A stretch of 64,000 bases of DNA from a bacterium (GTDB taxonomy: Bacteria; Campylobacterota; Campylobacteria; Campylobacterales; Sulfurimonadaceae), in assembly GCA_018822665.1 (NCBI GenBank), contig JAHJJX010000027.1, positions 124,001 through 188,000 on the forward strand. The letters run 5' to 3'. The position numbers and the translations under genes were made by a program. The notes beneath the pieces were generated by a model, which was not told the DNA's origin, ran no database searches, and saw only the letters and a list, made by a program, of their open reading frames with translations. Of the stretch, positions 8,199-16,439 are shown one piece after another (positions within the stretch are counted from its first letter, which is position 1; each line of letters begins with the position of its first letter).

Positions 8199-10307
8199 AT
8201 GGTTGAAAATATTTTAAAAAGAGATGGTTCACATAAAGAGTTTATGGCTTTTAAAATAGAAGATGCCATTAAAAAAGCTTTTGCAAGTGAAAATGTCAAA
8301 TATGATAATAGAGTTTTTTTTAACGTACTCGTCAAGTTAGAGTCAAAAAGAGTAGTGGCAGTTGAAGATATTCAAGACCTTATAGAACAAGAACTTTACA
8401 AAGAAAGATATTTTGAGGTTATGCGTTCATTTATTCTTTATCGTCATACACATAAGATGCAAAGAGATTCATTTATACAAAACGATACAACATATATCAA
8501 CTCAAGCCAAACCATTGAAGAATATATTAACGGAAGCGACTGGAGAATCAAGGCAAATTCAAACACCGGGTATTCAAATGCAGGACTTGTCAATAACACG
8601 GCAGGAAAAGTAATCGCAAACTATTGGCTTGATAAAATTTACTCAAAAGAGGAAGGATACGCCCATAGAAACGGAGACTATCATATCCACGATCTTGACT
8701 GCTTAACTGGCTATTGCGCAGGATGGAGCTTAAGGGTTCTTCTCAATGAAGGATTCAACGGTGTCAGAGGCAGAGTTGAAAGTGATGCCCCTCAACATTT
8801 CCGTGAAGCGCTTGGTCAAATGGCAAATTTTTTAGGAATACTTCAAAGCGAGTGGGCCGGAGCGCAAGCTTTTTCATCCTTCGACACCTACTTGGCACCC
8901 TATGTTTTTAAAGATAAACTCGCTTACAAAGATATCAAAAAAGCCGTAAGAAGTTTTGTATATAACCTCAATGTTCCTGCTCGCTGGGGACAATCACCTT
9001 TTACGAATATCACCATCGACTGGACTGTTCCGGATGATTTAAAAACTCAAATTCCAACAAGAGAGCATTTGCATCTCTTTAAAGGTGTTCTTGATAGCGA
9101 ACTTATAAAAAAGGCAAATGAGCGCGGATGTAATAGACTTGAAGATATGACCTATAAACATTTTCAAAAAGAAATGAACCTGATAAACAAAGCTTATTAT
9201 GAAATTATGACAGAAGGCGATAAAACAGGTCAACCTTTTACCTTTCCTATTCCTACCGTAAACATAACAGAAGATTTTGACTGGTATGGAGAAAATACAG
9301 ACATATTGTTTGAAAATACGGCAAAAGTCGGTTCTTCGTATTTTCAAAACTTTATCGGAAGTCAGTATAAAAGAGAAGAAAACGGCAATCTCGTTCCAAA
9401 CGAAGAAGCATATAAACCAGGGCATGTAAGAAGTATGTGCTGTAGATTACAACTTGACCTGAGAGAGCTACTCAAACGCGGAGGCGGTCTTTTTGGCAGT
9501 GCTGAGATGACGGGAAGTATCGGTGTCGTTACACTCAATATGGCAAGATTGGGATTTTTATACAAAGGTGATAAAGAAGCACTTATGCTTCGCATTGACC
9601 AATTGATGCAGCATGCAAAATCTACTTTGGAGAAAAAAAGAGTTTTTATCCAAGATATGTATGACAGAGGTCTTTTTCCTTACACAAAAAGATATCTTCC
9701 AGGTTTTAAAAACCACTTCTCGACTATCGGGGTCAATGGAATGAATGAGATGATAAGAAATTTCTCTAGTGATGATTATGATATCAGTTCTGCAAAAGGG
9801 ATAGCATTTGCGACTGAGATTCTTAATCATATGAGAAATAAAATGGTTGAATTTCAAGAAGAAAGCGGAAATCTTTATAACCTTGAAGCAACTCCGGCAG
9901 AGGGAACCACCTATAGATTTGCAAAAGAAGACAAAAAAAGATATGCAGATTCTATCATACAAGCAGGAATGGATGAGAATATCTACTATACAAACTCTTC
10001 ACAAATCCCTGTTGATTTTACAAATGACCCGTTTGAAGCGCTCACATTACAAGATGACCTTCAATGCAAATACACAGGGGGAACTGTTTTACATCTCTAT
10101 ATGCAAGAACAGGTAAGCTCAACAGAAGCTTGCCGCAAGCTTGTGAAGAATGTAATTTCCAATTTCAGACTTCCTTATATTACGGTTACGCCGCTCTTTT
10201 CTGTTTGTCCAAAACATGGATATATTACAGGCGAACATGAATTCTGTCCTCAATGTGACGAGGAGATTCTTGCAGGGCATGTGGACTTGGAACTTGAAGT
10301 TTCATAA
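8199..10307 (+). CDS. nrdD: Anaerobic (class III) ribonucleoside-triphosphate reductase large chain
   Basis: N-terminal ATP-cone; NrdD motifs NGDYHIHDLDCLTGYCAGWSL, QLDLRELLKRGGGLFGSAEMTGSIGVVTLNMARLGF; C-terminal zinc site CPKHGYITGEHEFCPQCDE. Ends without the glycyl-radical motif. Confidence 0.95.
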   Translation: MVENILKRDGSHKEFMAFKIEDAIKKAFASENVKYDNRVFFNVLVKLESKRVVAVEDIQDLIEQELYKERYFEVMRSFILYRHTHKMQRDSFIQNDTTYINSSQTIEEYINGSDWRIKANSNTGYSNAGLVNNTAGKVIANYWLDKIYSKEEGYAHRNGDYHIHDLDCLTGYCAGWSLRVLLNEGFNGVRGRVESDAPQHFREALGQMANFLGILQSEWAGAQAFSSFDTYLAPYVFKDKLAYKDIKKAVRSFVYNLNVPARWGQSPFTNITIDWTVPDDLKTQIPTREHLHLFKGVLDSELIKKANERGCNRLEDMTYKHFQKEMNLINKAYYEIMTEGDKTGQPFTFPIPTVNITEDFDWYGENTDILFENTAKVGSSYFQNFIGSQYKREENGNLVPNEEAYKPGHVRSMCCRLQLDLRELLKRGGGLFGSAEMTGSIGVVTLNMARLGFLYKGDKEALMLRIDQLMQHAKSTLEKKRVFIQDMYDRGLFPYTKRYLPGFKNHFSTIGVNGMNEMIRNFSSDDYDISSAKGIAFATEILNHMRNKMVEFQEESGNLYNLEATPAEGTTYRFAKEDKKRYADSIIQAGMDENIYYTNSSQIPVDFTNDPFEALTLQDDLQCKYTGGTVLHLYMQEQVSSTEACRKLVKNVISNFRLPYITVTPLFSVCPKHGYITGEHEFCPQCDEEILAGHVDLELEVS
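10276..10285 (-). repeat. TCCACATGCC motif copy 9 (nrdD 3' end, reads GHVD)
   Basis: Exact 10-mer. Confidence 0.95.
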
Positions 10308-10329
10308 ATTTAAATTTAAAGGATAAAAA

Positions 10330-10482
10330 ATGAGTAAAAACGAAATCTTAGAAGCACTAAAAAATAAAAGACAAAAGTGCACTGTTTATACAAGAGTTAT
10401 GGGTTATCATAGACCTGTTGAGAGTTTTAATGTAGGAAAAACAGGTGAACATAAACAGCGATTACAGTTCACAGAACATTAA
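10330..10482 (+). CDS. Stand-alone 50-aa glycyl-radical module of class III ribonucleotide reductase
   Basis: MSKNEILEALKNKRQKCTVYTRVMGYHRPVESFNVGKTGEHKQRLQFTEH. RVMGY and FNxGKxxExKxR match the NrdD C-terminus (E. coli RVCGY...FNAGKQEEVKRR). Preceded by aaaggataaaaaATG. Below the ORF-track size cut-off. Confidence 0.87.
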   Translation: MSKNEILEALKNKRQKCTVYTRVMGYHRPVESFNVGKTGEHKQRLQFTEH

Positions 10483-11146
10483 AGTCATTTATGACTTAAC
10501 GAAATTCACACACTTGGATTATGCTGGGCATCTGGCTTGCATCGTTTGGTTTACAGGGTGCAATATGCGGTGTGATTTTTGTTACAACAAGGAGATTGTT
10601 TTTTCTAAAAACGGCTCTTACAGTTACGAGGACATCTTATCTTTTTTAAAAACCAGAGTAAATCTTCTTGATGGAGTTGTACTCTCGGGAGGGGAAGCTA
10701 GTTCTCATGACTTGGTCGAGTTTTGTACTCAAATAAAAAAGTTAGGTTTTTTAATTAAACTAGATACAAACGGGACAAACTACCCCTCCATTAAAGAGTT
10801 GCTTGAGTTGAAACTGCTTGACTTTGTGGCACTGGACTATAAAGCACCCAAAGATAAATTTACGGCTATCACCCATTCAAATAAGTATGGAGAGTTTTCA
10901 AATACGCTTGATTTACTTCTAAAGAGTGAGATTGACTATGAAGTAAGAACTACTCTTCATAATGATTTACTCAGCGAAAATGATATTAACAGCATTCTAA
11001 GTGACCTTCAACAAAGAGGTTATGACAAAAAGTATTACTTGCAAAAGTTTCTTGACACAGGAACCAATATAGGCAATATTTCAGCACCTTCAAAAAGTTT
11101 CGATGAATCAAAATTACTCAAAGAGATACAAGTGGTTTTTAGATAG
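10445..11146 (+). CDS. nrdG: Anaerobic ribonucleotide reductase activating enzyme, radical SAM
   Basis: CNMRCDFCYN cluster motif, GVVLSGGEAS; GTG start overlaps the end of the glycyl-radical ORF. Confidence 0.88.
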   Translation: MNINSDYSSQNIKVIYDLTKFTHLDYAGHLACIVWFTGCNMRCDFCYNKEIVFSKNGSYSYEDILSFLKTRVNLLDGVVLSGGEASSHDLVEFCTQIKKLGFLIKLDTNGTNYPSIKELLELKLLDFVALDYKAPKDKFTAITHSNKYGEFSNTLDLLLKSEIDYEVRTTLHNDLLSENDINSILSDLQQRGYDKKYYLQKFLDTGTNIGNISAPSKSFDESKLLKEIQVVFR

Positions 11147-11219
11147 CCAAACTTTAAAAACTTGATATATGTCATAATTCCTTTGTATCTCTTTAGGTAA
11201 AATTCACCTTAATAAGCCA

Positions 11220-12959
11220 TTGGGAGTATTCATGCAAGACTTAGATAACAAAGTAAATAAACGGGAACAATACAAGGCTCGTTTGCGCCCATTTGATTAT
11301 TTTGAACAGTTTGAAACTCTTGATTTTGAAAATCTATGCGAGGGAGACAGATACTACCTCCAAGATTTCGGCATCTTCACCACTGACTTTTTAGAAGATG
11401 AATTTACAATGCGTCTTCGTGTTCCGGCAGGCAGATTGAGTGCAAAACAATTTTCACACATAGCAGATGTTGCAACAAAATATAATCTTCATATCATCCT
11501 TACCGCAAGAGGCGGTATTCAGCTCCACGGACTTGAGGCTGAAGATATTTTAGAGATTTTTAATCAAATAAATTCTCTTGGCCTGACTTCATGGCAAAGC
11601 TTTGGCGACAATATCCGTAATATTGTCACAGATGTCTATGATGGCTGCGGAAAGTATAGTGAAATTGAGACATATCCAATTATTATGAAAATGCAGGAAT
11701 ATATCTTGAAAAATCCCCGTTATGTCGGGATGTTGCCAAGAAGAGTATCTATCGGTATCTCCGGCAATCGGGCAAATGTTACATCTTTCTTTGCCAACGA
11801 CATCTATTTTGCATTGGCGCAAAAGAATGATACATTTGGTTTTAATGTTTACATGGGTGGAAAAAATACAGATGTAGCGCAAAATTCTGATATTTTTTTA
11901 CAAGAGGATGAAGTATTTGATTTTTTCAAAGCTTTCGTTGAAGCTTTTTATCTTCACGGTTCACGTTTTTCACGTTCTAAAACTCGCCTACTCTATCTGA
12001 TTGAAGAGATTGGTATGGACGGGCTCAAAGGACATATCCAAACTGAGTATAAAAACAAATTCCAAAGTGCCGGCAAATTACTCCTTGATAAAAAAGAATT
12101 TTCTCAAAATGAGAAACTAAAAGATGGGACGTACTCCTATTGTTATCAGACTGATTTTGCAAGAGTAAACGCAAATGAAATAAAACAGATATCAGAGTAT
12201 GCAACAAAACACAATGCAGAAATTCGTATAGGAATTGATCAAAACATCTATTTACTTGGTCTTCAAGACAATACAATACCTTTTCAATCACAAAAAGAGA
12301 GTGCCACGGTAATCGCTTGTGCGGGTAATCTTTGCCCTTATTCATTTTGGAATATAAAAAATGAAACCTCTTTCCTGCCACTGGGTAAAATTCATGAACA
12401 TTCTATTCAAGTCGGCTTTTCTGGATGTACAAAAGGGTGCGGAAGACACCACCATACAGACATAGGTCTTATAGGTCTTAAAACGAATAATTTCGGTGAC
12501 ACGGAGGGCGGCGCAAGAGTATTTATAGGAGCGGAGCATTCAGAGGGAACTTCAGTCGGAAGAATGTTGTTTTCTATGGTTCCGCTTGAACACCTGCATG
12601 AAGTTTTAACACTCATTATTAGCATTTTTGAACATAGCGGATATAAAAATTTTGAAGATTTCTCACGTGATATTTTAAATAAATATTCCCATGAGTTTTT
12701 AGCCATGTGGTTTTTGGCAAATTTGCAAACATCTCAGAGTCTTCGATTACACCCTAATGAAAATGTAAATACATCTCCTGAAGAAATATTTGAATACGAA
12801 AAACAGCTACTTCAAAAATATTTTCCTCAGGCAGATTTTTTTGATTTAATTGATGAAAGTTTTTTTCACGCAATCAGCATTCTAAGTAAAAAGCTGTGGA
12901 CCATAGAAGGGAAAGATCCAAACTATGTGCCGCCTATAAAACGAGTTGTTTTCCGCTAA
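11220..12959 (+). CDS. Nitrite/sulfite reductase (siroheme, ferredoxin-type hemoprotein)
   Basis: LTARGGIQLHG, VTDVYDGCG, CAGNLCPYS ... SGCTKGCGRHHHTDIGLIG siroheme/4Fe-4S motifs. Confidence 0.9.
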   Translation: MGVFMQDLDNKVNKREQYKARLRPFDYFEQFETLDFENLCEGDRYYLQDFGIFTTDFLEDEFTMRLRVPAGRLSAKQFSHIADVATKYNLHIILTARGGIQLHGLEAEDILEIFNQINSLGLTSWQSFGDNIRNIVTDVYDGCGKYSEIETYPIIMKMQEYILKNPRYVGMLPRRVSIGISGNRANVTSFFANDIYFALAQKNDTFGFNVYMGGKNTDVAQNSDIFLQEDEVFDFFKAFVEAFYLHGSRFSRSKTRLLYLIEEIGMDGLKGHIQTEYKNKFQSAGKLLLDKKEFSQNEKLKDGTYSYCYQTDFARVNANEIKQISEYATKHNAEIRIGIDQNIYLLGLQDNTIPFQSQKESATVIACAGNLCPYSFWNIKNETSFLPLGKIHEHSIQVGFSGCTKGCGRHHHTDIGLIGLKTNNFGDTEGGARVFIGAEHSEGTSVGRMLFSMVPLEHLHEVLTLIISIFEHSGYKNFEDFSRDILNKYSHEFLAMWFLANLQTSQSLRLHPNENVNTSPEEIFEYEKQLLQKYFPQADFFDLIDESFFHAISILSKKLWTIEGKDPNYVPPIKRVVFR

Positions 12960-13173
12960 TTCCTGCTCTTTTCATCCCAATATCTTCTTTAAAAACAAGA
13001 CACACGCATACACTATTATCATAACATGATATTATCATCAAAATAAGAATATAAAATAAAACTTAGACGAAAATACTAATAAATTTAAGAGTATGCAATC
13101 AAAAGTTAAATCGGATAAAATTTGTCCGATTTAAAATTCTAGAGCATAATTTGTTCTTACCAAAGGAAACACA

Positions 13174-13317
13174 ATGAAAAAAATAATCTTAGCAATGGCT
13201 TTAATACTCGGTTCTCTTCAAGCAGGTGACGTAGTTCACTACGATACAAAAGAGACTAAAAAACCGGAAATAACTAAACCGAATCATCCAAATTCTGATA
13301 TTTACACTCAAAAGTAA
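13174..13317 (+). CDS. Small secreted protein (47 aa)
   Basis: MKKIILAMALILGSLQAGDVVHYDTKETKKPEITKPNHPNSDIYTQK: signal peptide, upstream aaaggaaac RBS, followed by a hairpin. Confidence 0.65.
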   Translation: MKKIILAMALILGSLQAGDVVHYDTKETKKPEITKPNHPNSDIYTQK

Positions 13318-13324
13318 AAAATAC

Positions 13325-13360
13325 CATAACTATGGCAAAGATATTTTTACCATAGTTATG
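13325..13360. terminator. Terminator-like hairpin between convergent genes
   Basis: CATAACTATGG (13325-13335) and CCATAGTTATG (13350-13360), 11-bp perfect stem. Confidence 0.6.
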
Positions 13361-13398
13361 CGTTATTGTAGTTGTAAAAAACTTTTTCCTACAATCAT

Positions 13399-14109
13399 TT
13401 AAGCAAGAATTATCTCGTAACCCTGCCCCTTGATATTTGAAATCAATCCCTTTGATGTTTTTGCTCTTACTCTTCGTACAAAGGTTCGAAGTTTTTCATC
13501 ACTCACTTCTTCATTCATCCAAAGAGTATTTTTAATGGTTGCATCTTCCACTATATTTTTTTGATTTTCATGTTGTTCAAGAAGCAGTTGTATAAACTTG
13601 CTTTCATTTTTTGTGAGAGCCACATATCTGCCCTCTTTATATAAACTTTTACTTGTTTTATTAAATGAAAATCCATCAACGAGAGAAATAAGTCTGCTTC
13701 CGAGTGTTTGACTCAGAGATGAGATATATTCTAAAAGTTCATCAGTGTCAAACGGTTTTATAAAATATTTCACAACACCCACGTCAATAGCATCTAAAAA
13801 TTTGTCGGTTTCGCTAAATGCGCTTAATATGATTATGGGTACGCTAGGGTCTATCTTTTTTATCTCTTTTGCCATCTCAAGACCAGTAACTTCCGGCATC
13901 ATAATGTCTGTTATCACAACGTCTGGAGAAAGTTTTAAGAATTTATCCATCCCCTCTTTTCCATTGTTTGCAATATAAAAAGCATAAAAGTTATCTCCAA
14001 TAGCTTTTTTTAGCAAACTGGATAATTTCTCTTCATCTTCAACTAATAGAACTTTTAATTCTTTAAGAATCTTATTTTTTATCCCTATGGTGCTTATTTT
14101 AGTGTGCAT
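13399..14109 (-). CDS. Response regulator with winged-helix output domain (OmpR-like)
   Basis: REC domain KVLLVEDEEKLSSLL...VVITDIMMPEVTGLEMAKEI...KYFIKPF; C-terminal Trans_reg_C-like. Confidence 0.9.
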   Translation of the reverse strand: MHTKISTIGIKNKILKELKVLLVEDEEKLSSLLKKAIGDNFYAFYIANNGKEGMDKFLKLSPDVVITDIMMPEVTGLEMAKEIKKIDPSVPIIILSAFSETDKFLDAIDVGVVKYFIKPFDTDELLEYISSLSQTLGSRLISLVDGFSFNKTSKSLYKEGRYVALTKNESKFIQLLLEQHENQKNIVEDATIKNTLWMNEEVSDEKLRTFVRRVRAKTSKGLISNIKGQGYEIILA

Positions 14110-15341
14110 TTTTTTTCTTCTAATGGAATTTTTATACTAAAGGTGGTTGTCCCTTTTTTACTTTTAACTTCTATGCTGCCGTTTAATCCCTGTTCACAAA
14201 TCATCTTGGACATAAAAAGTCCCAGACCGGTTCCCTGACTTGTATGCTTGGTTGTGAAGTACGGTTCAAAAATTCTGTCTATATTTTTACTCTCTCTGCT
14301 TTTACTGCTTATCTCCTCTTTTATGCCGCCTGCATTATCTTGCAACTCTATAATGGCAAACCCTTTTTCTTTTTTTGTCTGTATCTGTATCTCTCTTATT
14401 AAAATTCCATTTTGAACAAAAGCATCTTTAGAATTTTTAATTAGGTTGATAATTACCTGAGAAAGTTCGTTTGTACTTCCAAGTACCTCTATGCTTTGAA
14501 AGTCTGTTTTAACATGTATCATTTCTGATTTGAGAAGTTTTTCTAAAATTTGAATAGACTCATTAATGCTATCACTCAAATAAAAATAGTGTTTTTCTTT
14601 GTCCGGCTTAAAAAAATTTGTAAAATCATCTATGGTATTTGACATATTTTTGATTATTTTCTTACTCTCATCATAGAATGTCAGCACGTCCTCGTTATCA
14701 TCATTCAACGCCGATTTTTTCATATTAAAAACGGTAAGACTAAGCTCTGTTAAAGGCTGTCTCCATTGATGGGCAATATTTGCGAGCATTTGACCGAGAC
14801 TTGCATGTCTTGACTGCCAAAACATAACTTTTTGTTTCTCTTCATTTTTTGCAATCTCTTCTTTTACCCGAAGCTCAAGTGTTTGATTCAGCTCTTGTAG
14901 CTGTTTTGTCTGTTCTAAAACCCTTTTTTCCAAAGTTTTGTTTAATTCTTCAAGCTCTGTTTCTTTTTTTTCAAGCTCTTGCTTATAAAACATCTCTTTT
15001 GTTACATCATAGCGAATAGCAATATATTCAACGATATTGTCATTTTTATCAAGAAGCGGCACCACTGTTGTATTGACATAAAAAGTAGAACCGTCTTTTG
15101 CGAGATTCTTTACAGTAGCTTTATATACATTTTTAGAAGTTATCGTATCCCAAAGAAGTTTGAAGTTTGAAGAAGCAACATCAGGATGTCTTACGATGTT
15201 GTGGTTCACACCGATAAGCTCTTCTCTTGTATAACCCGATATCTTGCAAAACTCATCATTGACAAAAGTAATCATCCCTTTTGCATCTGTTCGAGAGATG
15301 ATATTACTTTTTTCTATCGCTTCTTTATACTGTTTTAGCAT
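14094..15341 (-). CDS. PAS sensor histidine kinase
   Basis: PAS, coiled coil, HQWRQPLTEL H-box, NLIKNSKDAF, DNAGGI, GTGLGLFMSKMI. Confidence 0.93.
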   Translation of the reverse strand: MLKQYKEAIEKSNIISRTDAKGMITFVNDEFCKISGYTREELIGVNHNIVRHPDVASSNFKLLWDTITSKNVYKATVKNLAKDGSTFYVNTTVVPLLDKNDNIVEYIAIRYDVTKEMFYKQELEKKETELEELNKTLEKRVLEQTKQLQELNQTLELRVKEEIAKNEEKQKVMFWQSRHASLGQMLANIAHQWRQPLTELSLTVFNMKKSALNDDNEDVLTFYDESKKIIKNMSNTIDDFTNFFKPDKEKHYFYLSDSINESIQILEKLLKSEMIHVKTDFQSIEVLGSTNELSQVIINLIKNSKDAFVQNGILIREIQIQTKKEKGFAIIELQDNAGGIKEEISSKSRESKNIDRIFEPYFTTKHTSQGTGLGLFMSKMICEQGLNGSIEVKSKKGTTTFSIKIPLEEKKCTLK

Positions 15342-15353
15342 TGTATTTCTGCT

Positions 15354-16385
15354 TTAACCCATAGGATATAAAATTTCATTGTGAACTCTGTCGCATGCTT
15401 GTAATATATCTGCGCTTAACTCCAAATCCATTGCAGCCAAAGATGCGTCTAGCTGCTCATGTGTGGTTGCGCCGATAATAGTAGAAGCTACAAAATCAAA
15501 CTGCTTTGACCAGGCTATTGCCATCGTTACAGGATTTAAATCATGTTCTTGTGCTATTGTTAAATACTTTTGCGTAGAAGAGAGTGTTCTCTCATTCATA
15601 AATCTATCTGCCATGACACGCAGACGTTTGTTGCTTGAATTTATATAGTCGCTAAAACGGCCGCTTGATATATTCGCTTGATTATACTTTCCGCTCAAAA
15701 CACCGCCTGCAAGTGGGGAATAAGGGAGTAAGGATATCTTCTCTTTTTTTGCCATGTTAGCGAGTTCATCTAAAAATCTTCTGTTTAAAAGTGAAAAATT
15801 ATTTTGAATGGACTCAAATCTGCAATTGTTATTAAACTCTGAAGTCATCAGCGCTTTTGTCGTTCCATACGCAGTGTCGTTTGATGTGCCAACGTAACGC
15901 ACTTTTCCGCTTTGAACCAATCTGTCAAATGCTTTAAGACTCTCTTCAATCGGCACAACAGAATCAGGCCAGTGCATCTGATAAAGGTCTATATAATCGG
16001 TTCCAAGTTTTTTCAGACTTCCTTCTATCGCGCGTTCAATATGAAAACTGTCTATTGCAGTCAGACCATGGCGAATCGGCGGGACAAACCAGCCATTTGC
16101 CGCACCTGCCACTTTGGTGGCCAGAATGATACTCTCACGCGGTTTTGTTTTTAGCCAGCGTCCTACTATCTCTTCTGTTATTCCTGCTTTATCGGCACTT
16201 GGAGGAACAGGGTAAAGTTCAGCCGTATCATAAAAATTCACACCTGCATCATACGCTTTATCCATGATTTTAAAAGCTTCTCTCTCGTCACACTGCGTAC
16301 CGAAAGTCATAGTACCCATACAAATTGGGCTTACTCTCAAACCACTTTTCCCGATATATCTGTATGTCATTCTCTCACCTCGCAT
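15354..16385 (-). CDS. Aldo/keto reductase
   Basis: MTYRYIGKSGLRVSPICMGTMTFG, FYDTAELYP, DYIDLYQMHWPD. Confidence 0.93.
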   Translation of the reverse strand: MRGERMTYRYIGKSGLRVSPICMGTMTFGTQCDEREAFKIMDKAYDAGVNFYDTAELYPVPPSADKAGITEEIVGRWLKTKPRESIILATKVAGAANGWFVPPIRHGLTAIDSFHIERAIEGSLKKLGTDYIDLYQMHWPDSVVPIEESLKAFDRLVQSGKVRYVGTSNDTAYGTTKALMTSEFNNNCRFESIQNNFSLLNRRFLDELANMAKKEKISLLPYSPLAGGVLSGKYNQANISSGRFSDYINSSNKRLRVMADRFMNERTLSSTQKYLTIAQEHDLNPVTMAIAWSKQFDFVASTIIGATTHEQLDASLAAMDLELSADILQACDRVHNEILYPMG

Positions 16386-16413
16386 TTACTTATTATCATT
16401 CTTAGCTGTTGTA

Positions 16414-16439
16414 TTTGCACATGCCATGGCATGTGCAAA
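16414..16439. terminator. 26-bp perfect palindrome directly after the polA stop (variant motif pair)
   Basis: TTTGCACATGCCA|TGGCATGTGCAAA; polA stop TAG is at 16440-16442 on the minus strand. Confidence 0.7.

Noticed and set aside
9039-9962. Minus-strand ORFs inside nrdD (9039-9425, 9362-9595, 9558-9962)
   Set aside because: Shadow ORFs opposite a strongly conserved gene; compositionally odd, no family features.
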